The notes under the pieces: model-generated
Database searches by the model: none
Seen by the model: only the letters and a program-made list of their open reading frames with translations
Told to the model about the DNA's origin: nothing
Shown here: piece after piece, positions 36,241 to 48,840 of the stretch
Position numbering within the stretch: position 1 is the stretch's first letter
Layout of the letters: each line of letters begins with the position of its first letter
NCBI RefSeq assembly: GCF_000247695.1
Contig: NW_004624801.1
Location: 327,658-391,657, forward strand
From: Heterocephalus glaber
Taxonomy: Eukaryota > Chordata > Mammalia > Rodentia > Bathyergidae
Length of the DNA: 64,000 nucleotides
Direction: 5' to 3'
Translations under genes and position numbers: made by a program

Positions 36241-36949
36241 CTTACACATTAATGACCTAATAGCTTTTATAGCAGACCTCCCTTGTGTGAGACAGCATTT
36301 CCACTTACAAGGTTTCAGAAGGCCACAGGGTTTGTGACGGGGCTTGGTATACGGCATAATCTCACAAATGAGACGGAGAGCGAGGCCCCCGGGCTATCAG
36401 AACTCTCACAGTATGTGCACGACTTATTCTACACCCGTTTAATTTAAGCATCTTGCTCGGTGCTGGGAAATAAGGCACACTTGGTCTTTCAGCAAGCAGC
36501 GAGTGCAACACCCAAGCGCATTTCAGCAGCACCTCCTAGGGGCCACGTGAGGAAAGGAGACCAGGAGGTGGGCAGACGCGGAACGCTTCCTGGAATTGCC
36601 AGTTTCACCTCTCCTATATGCCAGCGTGCACCCCTCTGTACCGCCCAGTACGCCAGCTAGTTTGCTGAAGTACTCTGGTGACTCAGTGAGGCCTTTAGAG
36701 GTCTAAATAAACTGCTACCCATTCGACTGCTTGAGGAAATAAACATTAAGAAACACAGGGACTGCAAACTTAGCGGAAGAAAAGACTCCTAAATATAGCT
36801 CATCCCTGAAGGGCACGACTTAGTTATGATACCGAAAGCCTGAGATAACACGCACTCAACACCCACACACCCACACGGAACAATGTAGACATTTCCAGGG
36901 TCTGACCCCGCGGAAAGCACTGAATTCGATTTTTAGGGGTCCACACGCT
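36241..36949. other. Upstream flank of the KCNJ2 promoter
   Basis: GC content and CpG frequency rise through this stretch. No exon was identified. In humans an antisense noncoding RNA (KCNJ2-AS1) starts near the KCNJ2 promoter; I cannot place an equivalent here. Confidence 0.4.
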
Positions 36950-37692
36950 CTCCTCTGGCTGCTGGGAGCAAGGGCTGGGAGGCGCTGCTGCGAGGGCAGA
37001 GCCGAGTTTCTGTAGGAGTTGCTGTTCCAGAGAACTCATTACTGTCAGTTGTTCTGACTTTAGATCATCCGAGCGTGCGGAGCGGTGGTGGAGAGAAAGA
37101 TCGAGGGAGGACAAGGCGAGAGAGAGCGAGACGCCCGCCCCGCGGAGACGGCTCGGCTCTCGAGGAGTCCTTTGCCAACAGGCAGCGGAGAGCCAAGCAG
37201 CAAGCACTGGCCACACTCGCGCCTGGCGACCCCGCTAGGTACCGTCTTAGGGGTTCGACCTGTCCCCCTCTTCTTCCTCGGCTGCTCCGCGCGCTGCAGG
37301 TCCTGCAGGGGGTCCGGGGTTCGAGGTAGGGGAGAGGGAAACGTGGCCTGCTGGACTTGCAATCCTTGCCTGCAGCAAACGTCTGGCCCCAGGCACCTTG
37401 CAGGCCCCTGGAGGCGCCGGCACCGCACAACGGCCCCCCAGGAGGGGAACCGGAAAGTGGGCTCAGCGAGGGGTAGGAAGCTTTGCCCAGGCTTTGCAGA
37501 GGCTGCACGCAGAACCCGGCCGCGGAGCTTCCCACCTGCTGCTTTCCCTACCCGGCTGCAACTTCCTCCTCTCCTGCCCGGCCGGACTCCCCGAACGGGC
37601 TCCCAGGGTGGAGGAGGAAGCGGCGGCAGGTTCCCTCCGCTGGCAGCTGCTGGGGCCGCGGGTGAAGCATCCTCCCCTCCTCGCGGGCTGCG

Positions 37693-37720
37693 ATTGGCCG
37701 GCAGCGGCCCGGGGGCGGAG
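37693..37720 (+). promoter_or_regulatory. Core promoter motifs: inverted CCAAT box and GC box
   Basis: ATTGG (NF-Y type) at 37693-37697 and GGGGGCGGAG (Sp1 type) at 37711-37720 lie 14 bases apart with no TATA box downstream. This arrangement suggests transcription starting about 40-100 bases further on. Confidence 0.55.
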
Positions 37721-37759
37721 CCGGCAGGGCCGGTATCGCGTGGACCGCCTCAAAAGAGC

Positions 37760-37939
37760 CCAGGATATTGCAGAGCGCACTGGAGCGCCTGGCAGCGCGC
37801 AGCCTTCCCGGCGCCGGCAGGCTGGGTCTTGGGGATTCTGCTTTGCTTCGGGTCACTCACTTTACAATCCACTGGATCTCACATGCCTCGGTACCTCCCA
37901 CTTCCACTCCATGTCTCCATGCTCCTGTGCCAGCAACAG
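37760..37939 (+). other. KCNJ2: KCNJ2 noncoding exon 1 (start approximate)
   Basis: The exon ends at the donor CAACAG|GTAAGG (37939/37940). The start is inferred from the CCAAT/GC boxes and is uncertain by tens of bases. It matches the known two-exon gene layout, in which the whole protein is encoded by exon 2. It contains two upstream AUGs in different frames, at 37883 and 37911, and a third at 37919 in frame with the first. Confidence 0.7.
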
Positions 37940-40900
37940 GTAAGGACTGCTGTGTGCGTTTTCTGCCCTCCTTTCCTCTCGCTGGCCGTGTGTCCCGGGG
38001 AGGGGACTCGGGCCACCGTTCCCTGCCCTGCCCTGGCCCTGCTGCTCCAGAGGTGCCCAGCTGTCATGCTCCTGTAGCGCTGTCTCACGGTTCGGAGTCC
38101 TAGCTCGTGTCTATGCAGTTTGTGTGCGCCCCAGAACATCCTCAAGAGCTAAAAATACTGAGACACGCTTGGAACAGTTGAGCAACAGAAACAGATTTCG
38201 CTGCAGCATCTGTTTGTGCTCATAACTTCCAATGCACCAGCTGTAGCGAGATACAGGGTTTGGAGGCAAGGGCAAGAGGCTGTCTTGATTCTCCTTCGGA
38301 GGGGGCCGAAGAAAGGTGGTGGTGGTGGGCGGTGGGAGGTGCGAGCGGAGCCTCGGTCTCAGATCTTGGCAAAGCTTGGGGCTCAGCACTCTTCTAGATC
38401 CCTCAGTCTTGGCTGGGGAGTGGGGGTGGTCGTGGCTTCAAGTATAGCTTCCAGTTCCAAACAGAGCGAACATCTCAAAGTTATTTCTCTGGGGAAGGAG
38501 CAGGAGCCCGAATTGGATTTCAGCCTGAAGACCGCAAAACTTTCACATGATATGTCTCTGGCCTAAGCGATTTGTTATTCTTAGTAATCATGGTGTAAAT
38601 GCCCAGCTTGAAGATAGCGGTGGTTTTAGGGAAGCAAAGAAACAAAACGACTGGATTCTGCAAACATAAAAAGATTGCATCATAACTTGAATTCACCATG
38701 ACAGTTGAAAAAAATAGAGATAGAAAATGGGTAGTTCGGTGTCTGTGAGGGTCAGCCAACGAGTAGCACAGTAACTAAGATGAGGCTGTGAATTTTAGAT
38801 TTACATAAACTCAGAATGTACCTGTTAGGAAATAAGGTGTTGTTTGAAAACCTGTTGTGATATGCAAAGAATGCATATTGTTTTCTGTTCACATTAATAA
38901 CCAACATGCTGACAGATTTGCTCTTGGTAACCGCTGTTGTATATCCACTTTACACTTGTTAACGTCTTCCTTTACCTTTCCAAATGTTTTATCTATATTT
39001 GCCAAGGTCCAGAATAATCCTGATGCTCAGGAGGGAGAGCTGTTACTTCATGTATGGTGGGGTTGAGGTCAAGGTCATTTTACTTTCTGCCCCTTCCCCT
39101 CATATTTTGGTGGCACTTAATTTTTTATACTATTGGTGTTCTTAAGGAATACTCGTTTTACACTCTTGGGAATTTTTTTTTTTTATTTTAAAGAACGTAA
39201 TCTCTCTACATCCTTCAGTCTTTCTAGTTGTAGAATCTCTGGCTAGCTGGAGAGTCCTTGTATGACTTTTGAATAGTCTGAAAGATTGTCCGCATCTTTA
39301 CCTGAACTGTGCCACAATTTCTGAGTTAAAAAAAAAATATATATATATATATATATTGTTGTTTACCAAATGTGCTTTTTGAGCATATGCAAATATTAAG
39401 CATTGCTGTGTGCATTCTGGAGCATGAAGGTTAGAGACCATGCTCACGTGGATGGATGGGTGTTCCCCCCTTCTGTTTTCCCCTTCTCCTCCCCCTTCTG
39501 TTTACTGAGCTTCCAAGAGGTTGCTTTGCTAGCAGTTGTGCTCACGTAGCAACTTGTGCCCAGAGCACACTCAAGCTGGTCTATATGGCGTCAGCTGGGG
39601 AATAGCTGCTCTAAACACTCATTAGCAGACCTCTCTCAGCCCAGTACACTTTTGCTATTTCCTTTTCTTAGTCAGAAACTTTCTTATTCACTGCATACCA
39701 AGACCATAGTATGAGACCCAAGTTATTCTTATTATTCTTCATTCCAATTTTTCATATGGCCCATTGGAATTATCCCGTATATAGTAAAATCGATTTAGAT
39801 GACCCTATTTGTACCATGTGATCTCCTTGACCTTGTATTTGTCCACCGCGCTCTCTCTCCCTCAACATCTACCTAAGATTGAAGCACTGAACTATTTTTT
39901 TCCATTGCTTATGCTTAATTTTGGCTCAGTCTATAAATAGTCTTAACATGAACAGCAGCACATGTAGCCTTTCAATTTCCCAGAAATACTTTTTACATCA
40001 GTGGTTATGACCTGGGTAAAATGATTATCTATGTCCACTGAGTTTACATCCAGGCCCTTAAATATTTGGGCTGAAAGAGGAATTTATACATCGTTCATCA
40101 AATCAAATACCACTTCAGAGCAACAGTTATCAAAAAGTCCCAGATCATTTACTATTCTCATCTCTTCTTAATCAACTCTTTGTCCAAATATTATTGGGAA
40201 TAAAGTGGCATGGGAGCTTCTTTTTTTATATAAAAGCTTTATCCAGATGTTCATGAAATGGTCATTTCTAGTGAGAGAAGAATGGGAGAAGAAATTTTCT
40301 TGTCTAAATCCTCAGGACATGTGGCAGGTTAACGGCGAAGGTGATCTTTGTGGTGGATGATAAGGTAATGTGCCTACACATTACCTTATCAGAATTTGGC
40401 AAGTTCTAGACTTTTGCTATAACACCAACTCCACAAAAGTCTTAATACACATAATGTGTGGGCACCTATACACACACAAATCTGTTTAGGGGCATATCTG
40501 TTTGAAGTGACAAAAGTTTCTATTTTGCCAAAAAAAAAAAAATCCTCTTTTTCCTTTTCCAGGAAAAATGGTAAAATTTCTAAATGATGCTCCACATGTG
40601 GAACAAATTCTGTCATTAGCATTGGAAATAAGACAATAATAGTCACTCAATACAGGCTATTTTCACGGTTCTAAATGCGGAAAACTATTCATAGGAAGCT
40701 GGTATTGTGTGATTTGTGGAATTCAAACAAATGTCCTGGGGTCAAGATTTTTGGAAAGCCATAATTCAGCCTTTAGTTTTCATATGGTTGTTACGTTTTA
40801 ATCTAGAAATGATGCAGAAATAAGTTCCAAGCATTTGAGACTGTATGCTCGTGGCCCCTAATGGTAACTGATGAGAGGATTGTTTTGAATCATAAAAATG

Positions 40901-42874
40901 AAATTTCCTGGTGTCAGCTTATAATAAGAGTTTCCAAAATCAATCAGATTTCAAAGATATAAGCATTATTTTCAAAAGCTCCCACTCATTTGGTAAAATA
41001 CACCTGCATTTGGTATTTTCTTGCTGTGTCTGTCTCTGTGTAGAAGTGCTTGACTGTTTCATGTAAGCCAAAAAAGCTGAAATCATTGTTAAAAAAATTC
41101 TTTCCATGTCCAGGATCTAGAACCCTGAAGAATAAGATTCTTTTTTCTTTTGTCCAAGTGCAAACTTCATAGCAAGGCAGACAAAACATTGAGCAGGTGG
41201 AAGGTTGAGAAAGCACAGTAACTTCTTTTTATAAAGTAATTCAAAGGCACTTTCAAATCGGGCATCATTTAGGTGTCAAAAGCTGCCAAAATGTAACACA
41301 CATTGCAATTTTCACAGATGACTAATCTCAGGAAAAATGTGTTGGGGCACATTCTTGCATAATAACTTGGATATAGAAGAAGAAGTCGAGAGATTGTAAC
41401 AAGCCATTTCCAGAGACAATGCACTTTCCCTCTTTTTAAAGGGATGCACGAAAACGGGACAAGTAGTTGCTTTATTTGTTTGCAGCTAGCGTGGCTGAGC
41501 ATGGGTCTGCTACCTGTTTGTCCTTCATGTGACTTTGGGGAGAAAGAAGAAGTGGTGTTTCCATAATCAGATCTTCAACAGATTTCTGATTCTTCCTCTG
41601 TGTTGCTCATTGTCCCACCTTAAATGCAAGAAGTGAATTTGATTGTTTGGAAAGTTGAGAATCATTTTAGTTCTAGGCTATATTAGCTTTGTTAATAAAC
41701 ATTTGACAAGGAAAACACATGCATCGATTTTCTCACAGGCTTTTGTTAGACAAGGGAAAAATAGTTTCTTTTTAGCCAAGATGGAAAGTTTAAGCAAGTA
41801 GATAGTTTTTTACCTAGGGGAGAATGAGGCAATAAGAGAAGACTGCAAACTGCTGTTTGCTCATGTTATGTGAAGGTGAGTGCCTTCTCCATAGGAACCT
41901 ATGGCAAACAACCGGGCTTGAAGTGAAAGTAACCTGACTGTCATTTATGAGCTATTGTGATTACAAAGTTGTCTCTGTTTGAAGGAACACAGCATTGGAC
42001 CCACATAGAATGAGTTACGGCCTTCTCTAAATCTGCTAAAGACCTGGTCCTTTGGCACAAAGGTGCTTACTTCCTAGTCTGTCATTACACATGGCAATCC
42101 CATCTCTGGAGAATTTCAGGGCTCTTATTCCTAGGCAACAGAATTGCTCCCTATCCCCCAGAGCAAATCTGTGTCTTCAAGTCAGAATCACTTGCACTAA
42201 CAGAGATGGTATCAGACAGTTCTGCACAGTGGCTGTTTACGGTGTGCAGAGTAATGGAGCAAGTCCAAACGGTATCCAGAAGTAAGGATCCATTCCAGAC
42301 CATTTTAAAGGCTGTGTGCTCAGTTATATCACTGAAACAAAATAGTATAGGTTTCCTGCTGTCAACCTTGTCATCAAGGGCTCCAACACTCTCCTGGGAT
42401 GCATGTGTAACTCAGTTAAGCTCAGTGCTGCACTCATATGAAATGTGGTCTAGACATGTCCTAGTTCTAAAAGCTCTGTGGCAGTTCTTAAAATCAGAAA
42501 GTCATTCTCCTGTTTAGTAACTTGAGAAAGAAGCAAGCCGGGAAAGCAAAAGAGGAGAGTGGAGCTAAGAGCCAGACCTGGAAAATGAAATATTCTAGAT
42601 CAGTGGGAAAAAGAAAAGGAAAGAAAAAGGGACCTCAAATTTTGGTTGAATGATTAGCACAGATAACTTGTCTACGTTTAACACCTGTACGCTTTTAAAT
42701 AAAATTTTAAAAAAATCTTTCTAGGTGACAAAGACATTCAATTCAATGCAATTCAATGAAAAGCACATTTATATTTGATTCTGTGTTTTTCTTAGGATAG
42801 GATCTGTTGGCTAAAACAGTAGGACTCCACTAAAAATTACTTCTTTTATAATTCCCAAATCTCTTTTCTTGCAG
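37940..42874 (+). other. KCNJ2: KCNJ2 intron 1
   Basis: It runs from GTAAGG to the acceptor 'aatctcttttcttgcag' ending at 42874. The 4.9-kb length is of the order known for the mammalian gene. It contains G-rich clusters at about 38315-38339 and 38411-38435, an (AT)n run near 39338-39357 and the perfect hairpin at 40358-40391. No SINE or LINE was recognised, which is notable against the flanks. Confidence 0.8.
40358..40391. repeat. Perfect hairpin: 15-bp arms, 4-base loop
   Basis: Left arm TGATAAGGTAATGTG (40358-40372), loop CCTA, and an exactly complementary right arm (40377-40391). It is too short for a microRNA precursor. Confidence 0.95.
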
Positions 42875-44373
<1,499 letters not shown>

Positions 44374-44945
44374 CTGAGCAGTTCGTTCTCTGGAATATTT
44401 GCTTATCTACACAGTCTGTTGCTCAGAGGCCCGAAACAGTTACACAGACGACGGTACTGGTCAGGAGGTGGGGCAAGGCAGGTGGCCACAGGGGACTGAG
44501 GCTAGCACAAGTGATTTCAAGAAAGAGTGTTAGCCCGATGATTGAAGTGAAGGACTCCACAGGCCTCAGCGTGACTCAGTGGCACATATACGTTATAGAC
44601 TAAGTTATGGGTTTTTAATGTATTGTTTTGTGTTTTTACAAAACTTGAATTTGCAGGCAAGCCTCGGTTGGGTATTTGACTTATCCAGGACGCTTCTCTT
44701 TAGGGAACAAGAATGTTTTTAATGGCATAACAAAGGCAAGACTTTGCCTTCATGTTTGAAAAGCTGCTAACTACATGAACACAAATTGTATTTTTGTTGC
44801 AGTGTAGGTTTTCTTTTATGTAATTTAAAAGTCAGTGTTGAACTTTGCTGAAAGCTCATGTTGCACTGCGAGTGGCAAGTATTTGGCTATTAACTGCCAA
44901 AATGAGAGCCTGATTTTCTGAGGCCAGTAATTTGTTTGCTACAAT

Positions 44946-44949
<4 letters not shown>

Positions 44950-44992
<43 letters not shown>

Positions 44993-45026
44993 CCTCTCTC
45001 TCTCTCCCCTCTCTTTTTCTCTCTTT
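44950..45026. repeat. (CT)n tract in the KCNJ2 3' UTR
   Basis: About 20 CT units, with interruptions, lie on the transcribed sense strand. In RNA this is a long CU-rich run of the kind bound by PTB-family proteins. Confidence 0.95.
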
Positions 45027-45528
45027 GGTTACATAAGGGCATTATGTAACACTAGCCAAATGGTAGCCTCTGAGTTTTTTGGGTTTTATTTTCCTTTCTC
45101 TCCAGGATATTAATGGGTTATCTCAAATTTTAAGTTAGACTACCTAAAGTGAATACCAAAGATAATGCACATTTTTGCACAATGGAGCTTATACTAAAAA
45201 GAAAAGAAAGCCCCACCGGTTGCCTTGAAATCAAGAGACAATAACTTTGAACCTCAGCAAAACCTTGAAATGCCTGTTCATTTTGCACCTTATTCAGAAA
45301 ACTGAGCATCAAAACAGAGTCTAGTAAGGGTAGTGCTTTTTAAACTTTGTCTTTTTCATGTACCCTTCTTACTGGAAGAGGAAGAAGAAATGGAAGGTAC
45401 AATTCACCCACATCCACACAGTATCCATACCTTTTCTTTCCTGCTGTAGGTAGTGCTGCCCAGGTGAATACATAAAGCAAGCAATGATGATAAACTCTTA
45501 GATTTGTCTGGACTTTTCCCTTTTTTGC

Positions 45529-45536
45529 ACATTCCA
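45529..45536 (+). promoter_or_regulatory. miR-1/miR-206 8-mer site in the KCNJ2 3' UTR
   Basis: ACATTCCA is the perfect 8-mer target of the miR-1 seed. KCNJ2 is a published miR-1 target in heart. Confidence 0.7.
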
Positions 45537-46942
45537 ACACTTATTCCATAAGATAAGATCTCAGTTGGACTTTGCCTGCATTCTGGAATCCTCCGAAAGG
45601 AGCCGTCCAGCATGAAACAGCAGTAGTTAAACAGTTGTGGCTCAATTCATGGCCTTGACTGTCAGGACATTTTTAGCTTGGCATCACCTTAGAAAAGACA
45701 CCATGCCTGGCCTTTTGGGTATTTTCTCAGATCAGCCTGTCTGGAGGGAGACCTGCAGTGTGGGAGCAAGCTACAGATGATGATACAGAGTAGCAGGGAG
45801 TTACAGACGAGCCTCTCCCATGCAACACTTTAGCTTAAGTATTCATCCACAAGAGAGAGGAAAATTGCCTCTTTTTATTGGAGAGGGCAGAAATGAGAAT
45901 ATCTCAGTATTTTAGGATCAAAGATTGTCATATAATCATGCAAGATGATTGCAAGTAAATGCAATAATACCCCCAAAGGGGTATTTCCCTCTCGGTGTGC
46001 ATATGTATGACCACTGTGAGCCAAAGCATTGTTTTTTTGTGGAGCCCTAGAGCAGAGTCCCGGGACCCTGTTTTCCAGACACCTCTCCTGCCTAGCTATC
46101 TGCCTTGCTAGAAACTACTCCTCTTCCCCAGCTCAATAATGGAACTCTTCTTTTGGTTTAAAGTTCCCTATTTGTGAATTCTGGGGTTGCTGACTTTTCT
46201 TTTTAATTGGATTCTCAAAATCAACTCTCTTGTGGTATTATATCCTGATATGCCATTAAAAAACAACTTGTTCTAGAATCCTGTACTTTGTAAATTGATG
46301 TTTGGAATGGTCTCTGGTTTTTGAACAGCCATATATGAATGCAATGCCTGCAGAAATATGACCGATTCTGCTGTTTGCAGCCTTCCATATTGATGGATTT
46401 GAAATCCACAGGTTATTTTCACTGAAACCAAGAAAGAGAGGTTAAGCAAGTGGATATTATTTAAAATCCAAATTTAAAAGCAGGTTTGGGAAGTTGTTTG
46501 AAGAGTTGGAGGAAATGGGGATGAGAGAATTTATAGAACAGACAATAATTTGACCCTTGACAGTGAGAGGCTATTGAGAGCTTCAGCTGCTGCTATTATG
46601 ATGTTCTGCAAAGGGAAATAATCAAACCAAAGAGTATTGAGTGACATGTAAATTAAATGAAGATGCAGGGGAGAATGGGGGTGATGACCCAGAAGGCCCT
46701 CCCCCCAAACACACAGTGCTACCACGTAAAAAGACTTGAGATATGTGAAGGGGGTGGGTAAAAGGACAAGAAAGAGAGAGGGAAATCTTTCAACTTATTT
46801 CTGAAAAAGAGAAAATAAAATCTAAAATTTCTGGTGCACAGGTTTGTTTTGTTTTTTTTTTTCAAGAGAATTTTGCAGAAGCTATGTTTTTAAAGTGTAC
46901 ATTTTATAAAGTTTATCAGATATTTTCATATTTAAAGCCAAA

Positions 46943-46950
46943 TGTAAATA
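46943..46950 (+). promoter_or_regulatory. Pumilio response element
   Basis: TGTAAATA fits the UGUAHAUA consensus. Confidence 0.5.
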
Positions 46951-47185
46951 GAAATGTGTAAAGCAAAAAAAAAAATTGCCATAGAAAGTATAATTTCAGT
47001 GCAGCAATTTCTGAAAGCTAGTACCTATATGCTACCGGTTAGCATGGTTTTAGCAAATATTTACCAGCCTTATAAGGTTCGTAATTGCTATGTTCTTCTG
47101 TTATTTATTTCAGCATGGACTGTTCATTTGAAAGCTTTTCATAGTTACTAGCATTTTAAAAGTTACAAGCTTTAAATGGCTGTTT

Positions 47186-47213
47186 TGTTGTTGTTGTTGT
47201 TGTTGTTATTGTT
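47186..47213. repeat. (GTT)n run in the KCNJ2 3' UTR
   Basis: About eight GTT units with one ATT interruption near the end. Confidence 0.9.
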
Positions 47214-47576
47214 AAGAGCCAAGACACAGGTAATGCACAGCATTTACTGCTGCATTTTACCTTCAAAATAGTTGTCCTTATTGACTGGGTCTCCTTAACT
47301 AGTGCAAACCTGTCACTAGAATGCAGATGGAAGGGACTCACCTTGAATATCTGGGGTGGATTCCCAGATGCGTGTTGCTTCTCTATTGCAAGCAAATCCC
47401 TGTTGAATTTCCTTAGGATATATTCCCTTTTAAAGAATGTTTGCCCATATCTGGATGGGCATTATATTTGGGGGGGGTGTAGATTCCTGGTTATTCTATT
47501 TTTAAATAAGAGGTAGACAAAGTGAATTCTATTTTGATTATTGAGAAAGGAATAGTTTTCTATCCCTCTAAGAGTA

Positions 47577-47584
47577 TACTTGAA
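47577..47584 (+). promoter_or_regulatory. miR-26 8-mer site in the KCNJ2 3' UTR
   Basis: TACTTGAA is the perfect 8-mer for miR-26. miR-26 control of KCNJ2 has been reported in atrial fibrillation. Confidence 0.65.
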
Positions 47585-48083
47585 TCAGACATTTTAAGGA
47601 TGTCACTATAGCACTGTAGTCATTTCCAAATTCCTACAGGAAGTTTGTTTTACTTGGTTTTTGTTCTATTAGTGCATTTCTTCCTTTCATTTCCTTTCTT
47701 CCCTGCATACTCCCACCCCAAATCTCAGTGTGTATTTGAAGAGCTCTGTCCCCCAAATCATGCTCCTCTTGCAAATAATAAATGAGAGTTTATATTTTTT
47801 AATAAGCCAATTTATAAAGGCAAAAGCGCTTGTCCTGAGTAGGGTGAGTTCTTTTCCACTCTGTGTCTAATAATGTCAAGGGGGGAAATTAAAAGTGTTG
47901 TATAGTCGTGTCCCCACCCACAACCTTCAGCAAACTAGAATTTCTTTAGTATCGTGAGGTTTCAGCTCTGGGCTCCAATGAGTTGAAAAATTTTGGCCTT
48001 GGACAATCATGTTAGTCATTATTTTCCCATTTGCCATCTTTTTGTATCTACAGTCTTCCTATTGTACTGCACAAACCATGGAT

Positions 48084-48091
48084 TGTACATA
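48084..48091 (+). promoter_or_regulatory. Pumilio response element near the mRNA end
   Basis: TGTACATA lies 35 bases before the poly(A) signal. Confidence 0.5.
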
Positions 48092-48125
48092 TTTTTATAT
48101 ATTATGTCTTATTTTATTATTTCTA

Positions 48126-48131
48126 AATAAA
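48126..48131 (+). terminator. KCNJ2: KCNJ2 poly(A) signal
   Basis: AATAAA lies in a very AT-rich stretch and is followed by a T/GT-rich downstream element ('tgtgcaagaattgtctgttc'). Its distance from the stop codon agrees with the known transcript size. Confidence 0.8.
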
Positions 48132-48534
48132 AAATTAAAAATGAATTTGTGCAAGAATTGTCTGTTCCACTGTCTAATTACTCTGGAAATACTACTGAAA
48201 TACAAAGCAAATGTTCCCAAACAATAGCACAAAACCCCTGATAGTCTGGATGAATAGGGTCATAGAAATTGCCTGATCGCACAGGTGCAATGGAGTGGCA
48301 GATTAGTTTAATCCAAGTTAAAGGAAGTCAAGCTCATATTTTGTTTTTGGACAGAATGGTCTAGGTAGAAAGAGAATAGAAAAGACCAAAATCAACCAAA
48401 CAAAACTAACATAAATAGTATTAGGGTTAGATTTCAATTCTCTATGTAATAATAACAGTTATTCTCTATTGAACCTTGATAGTATGTAGGTTCTGGCTTG
48501 TATATTGTTTTATTCATTTTTTCCCCCAAAATAG

Positions 48535-48840
48535 GTCAGAGCATTATTATTCTCTTCTTGAGGACCAAGGCTTGGAAAATAGGGAACATAGGGCCAGAGG
48601 GTAAATACTTTTAGCTTTGTGGACCAGTTTTAGTCTGAAGTAAGCAAATATGCCCCTGTAGCTCGACAACAGTCACAAACAACATGAAAACACACAAAAC
48701 ATCATAACTCCAGGCAGCGGGTCCAATTTGGTTTTCAGCCTATCATTTGTAAACTGCTGCTACATGTGAGAAAACTGAGACTGAATTTTGAAGTTAATGA
48801 ATTACTGAGATAGTACTAGAATTCAGGTTTTTTTAGTTTC
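48535..48840 (-). mobile_element. Possible MIR relic split by the hAT element
   Basis: 'attattctcttcttgaggac' on the left and 'gagaaaactgagactgaatt' with 'actagaattcaggttttttt' on the right resemble reverse MIR. Low certainty. Confidence 0.3.
48578..48772 (+). mobile_element. hAT-type (MER1-like) DNA transposon relic
   Basis: 'gggccagagggtaaatactt', 'ttagctttgtggaccagttt' and 'caggcagcgggtccaatttg' follow the same family as the copy at 23.64 kb, here with the right half better kept. Confidence 0.7.

Larger units (their letters stand above)
36950..38110 (+). promoter_or_regulatory. KCNJ2: CpG-island promoter of KCNJ2
   Basis: The only strongly GC- and CpG-rich block in the window, densest from about 37,060 to 37,830. 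It sits just upstream of a clean splice donor at 37939/37940 that joins in a plausible way to the KCNJ2 coding exon. Long frames across it on both strands (up to 330 codons) are a by-product of low stop-codon density. Confidence 0.88.
44374..48150 (+). other. KCNJ2: 3' UTR of KCNJ2
   Basis: About 3.8 kb from the stop codon to the poly(A) region, in keeping with the long KCNJ2 mRNA of mammals. It holds a (CT)n tract, a (GTT)n run, miRNA seed sites and Pumilio motifs (listed separately). No transposon was recognised inside it. An earlier AATAAA at 47777-47782 could give a slightly shorter form. Confidence 0.85.

Noticed and set aside
37085..38077. 330-codon open frame over the CpG island, with 100-180-codon frames on both strands
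   Set aside because: It crosses the KCNJ2 splice donor into the intron, several frames are open at once, and the residues are low-complexity R/P/G/S-rich. This is the expected effect of GC-rich DNA with few stops.
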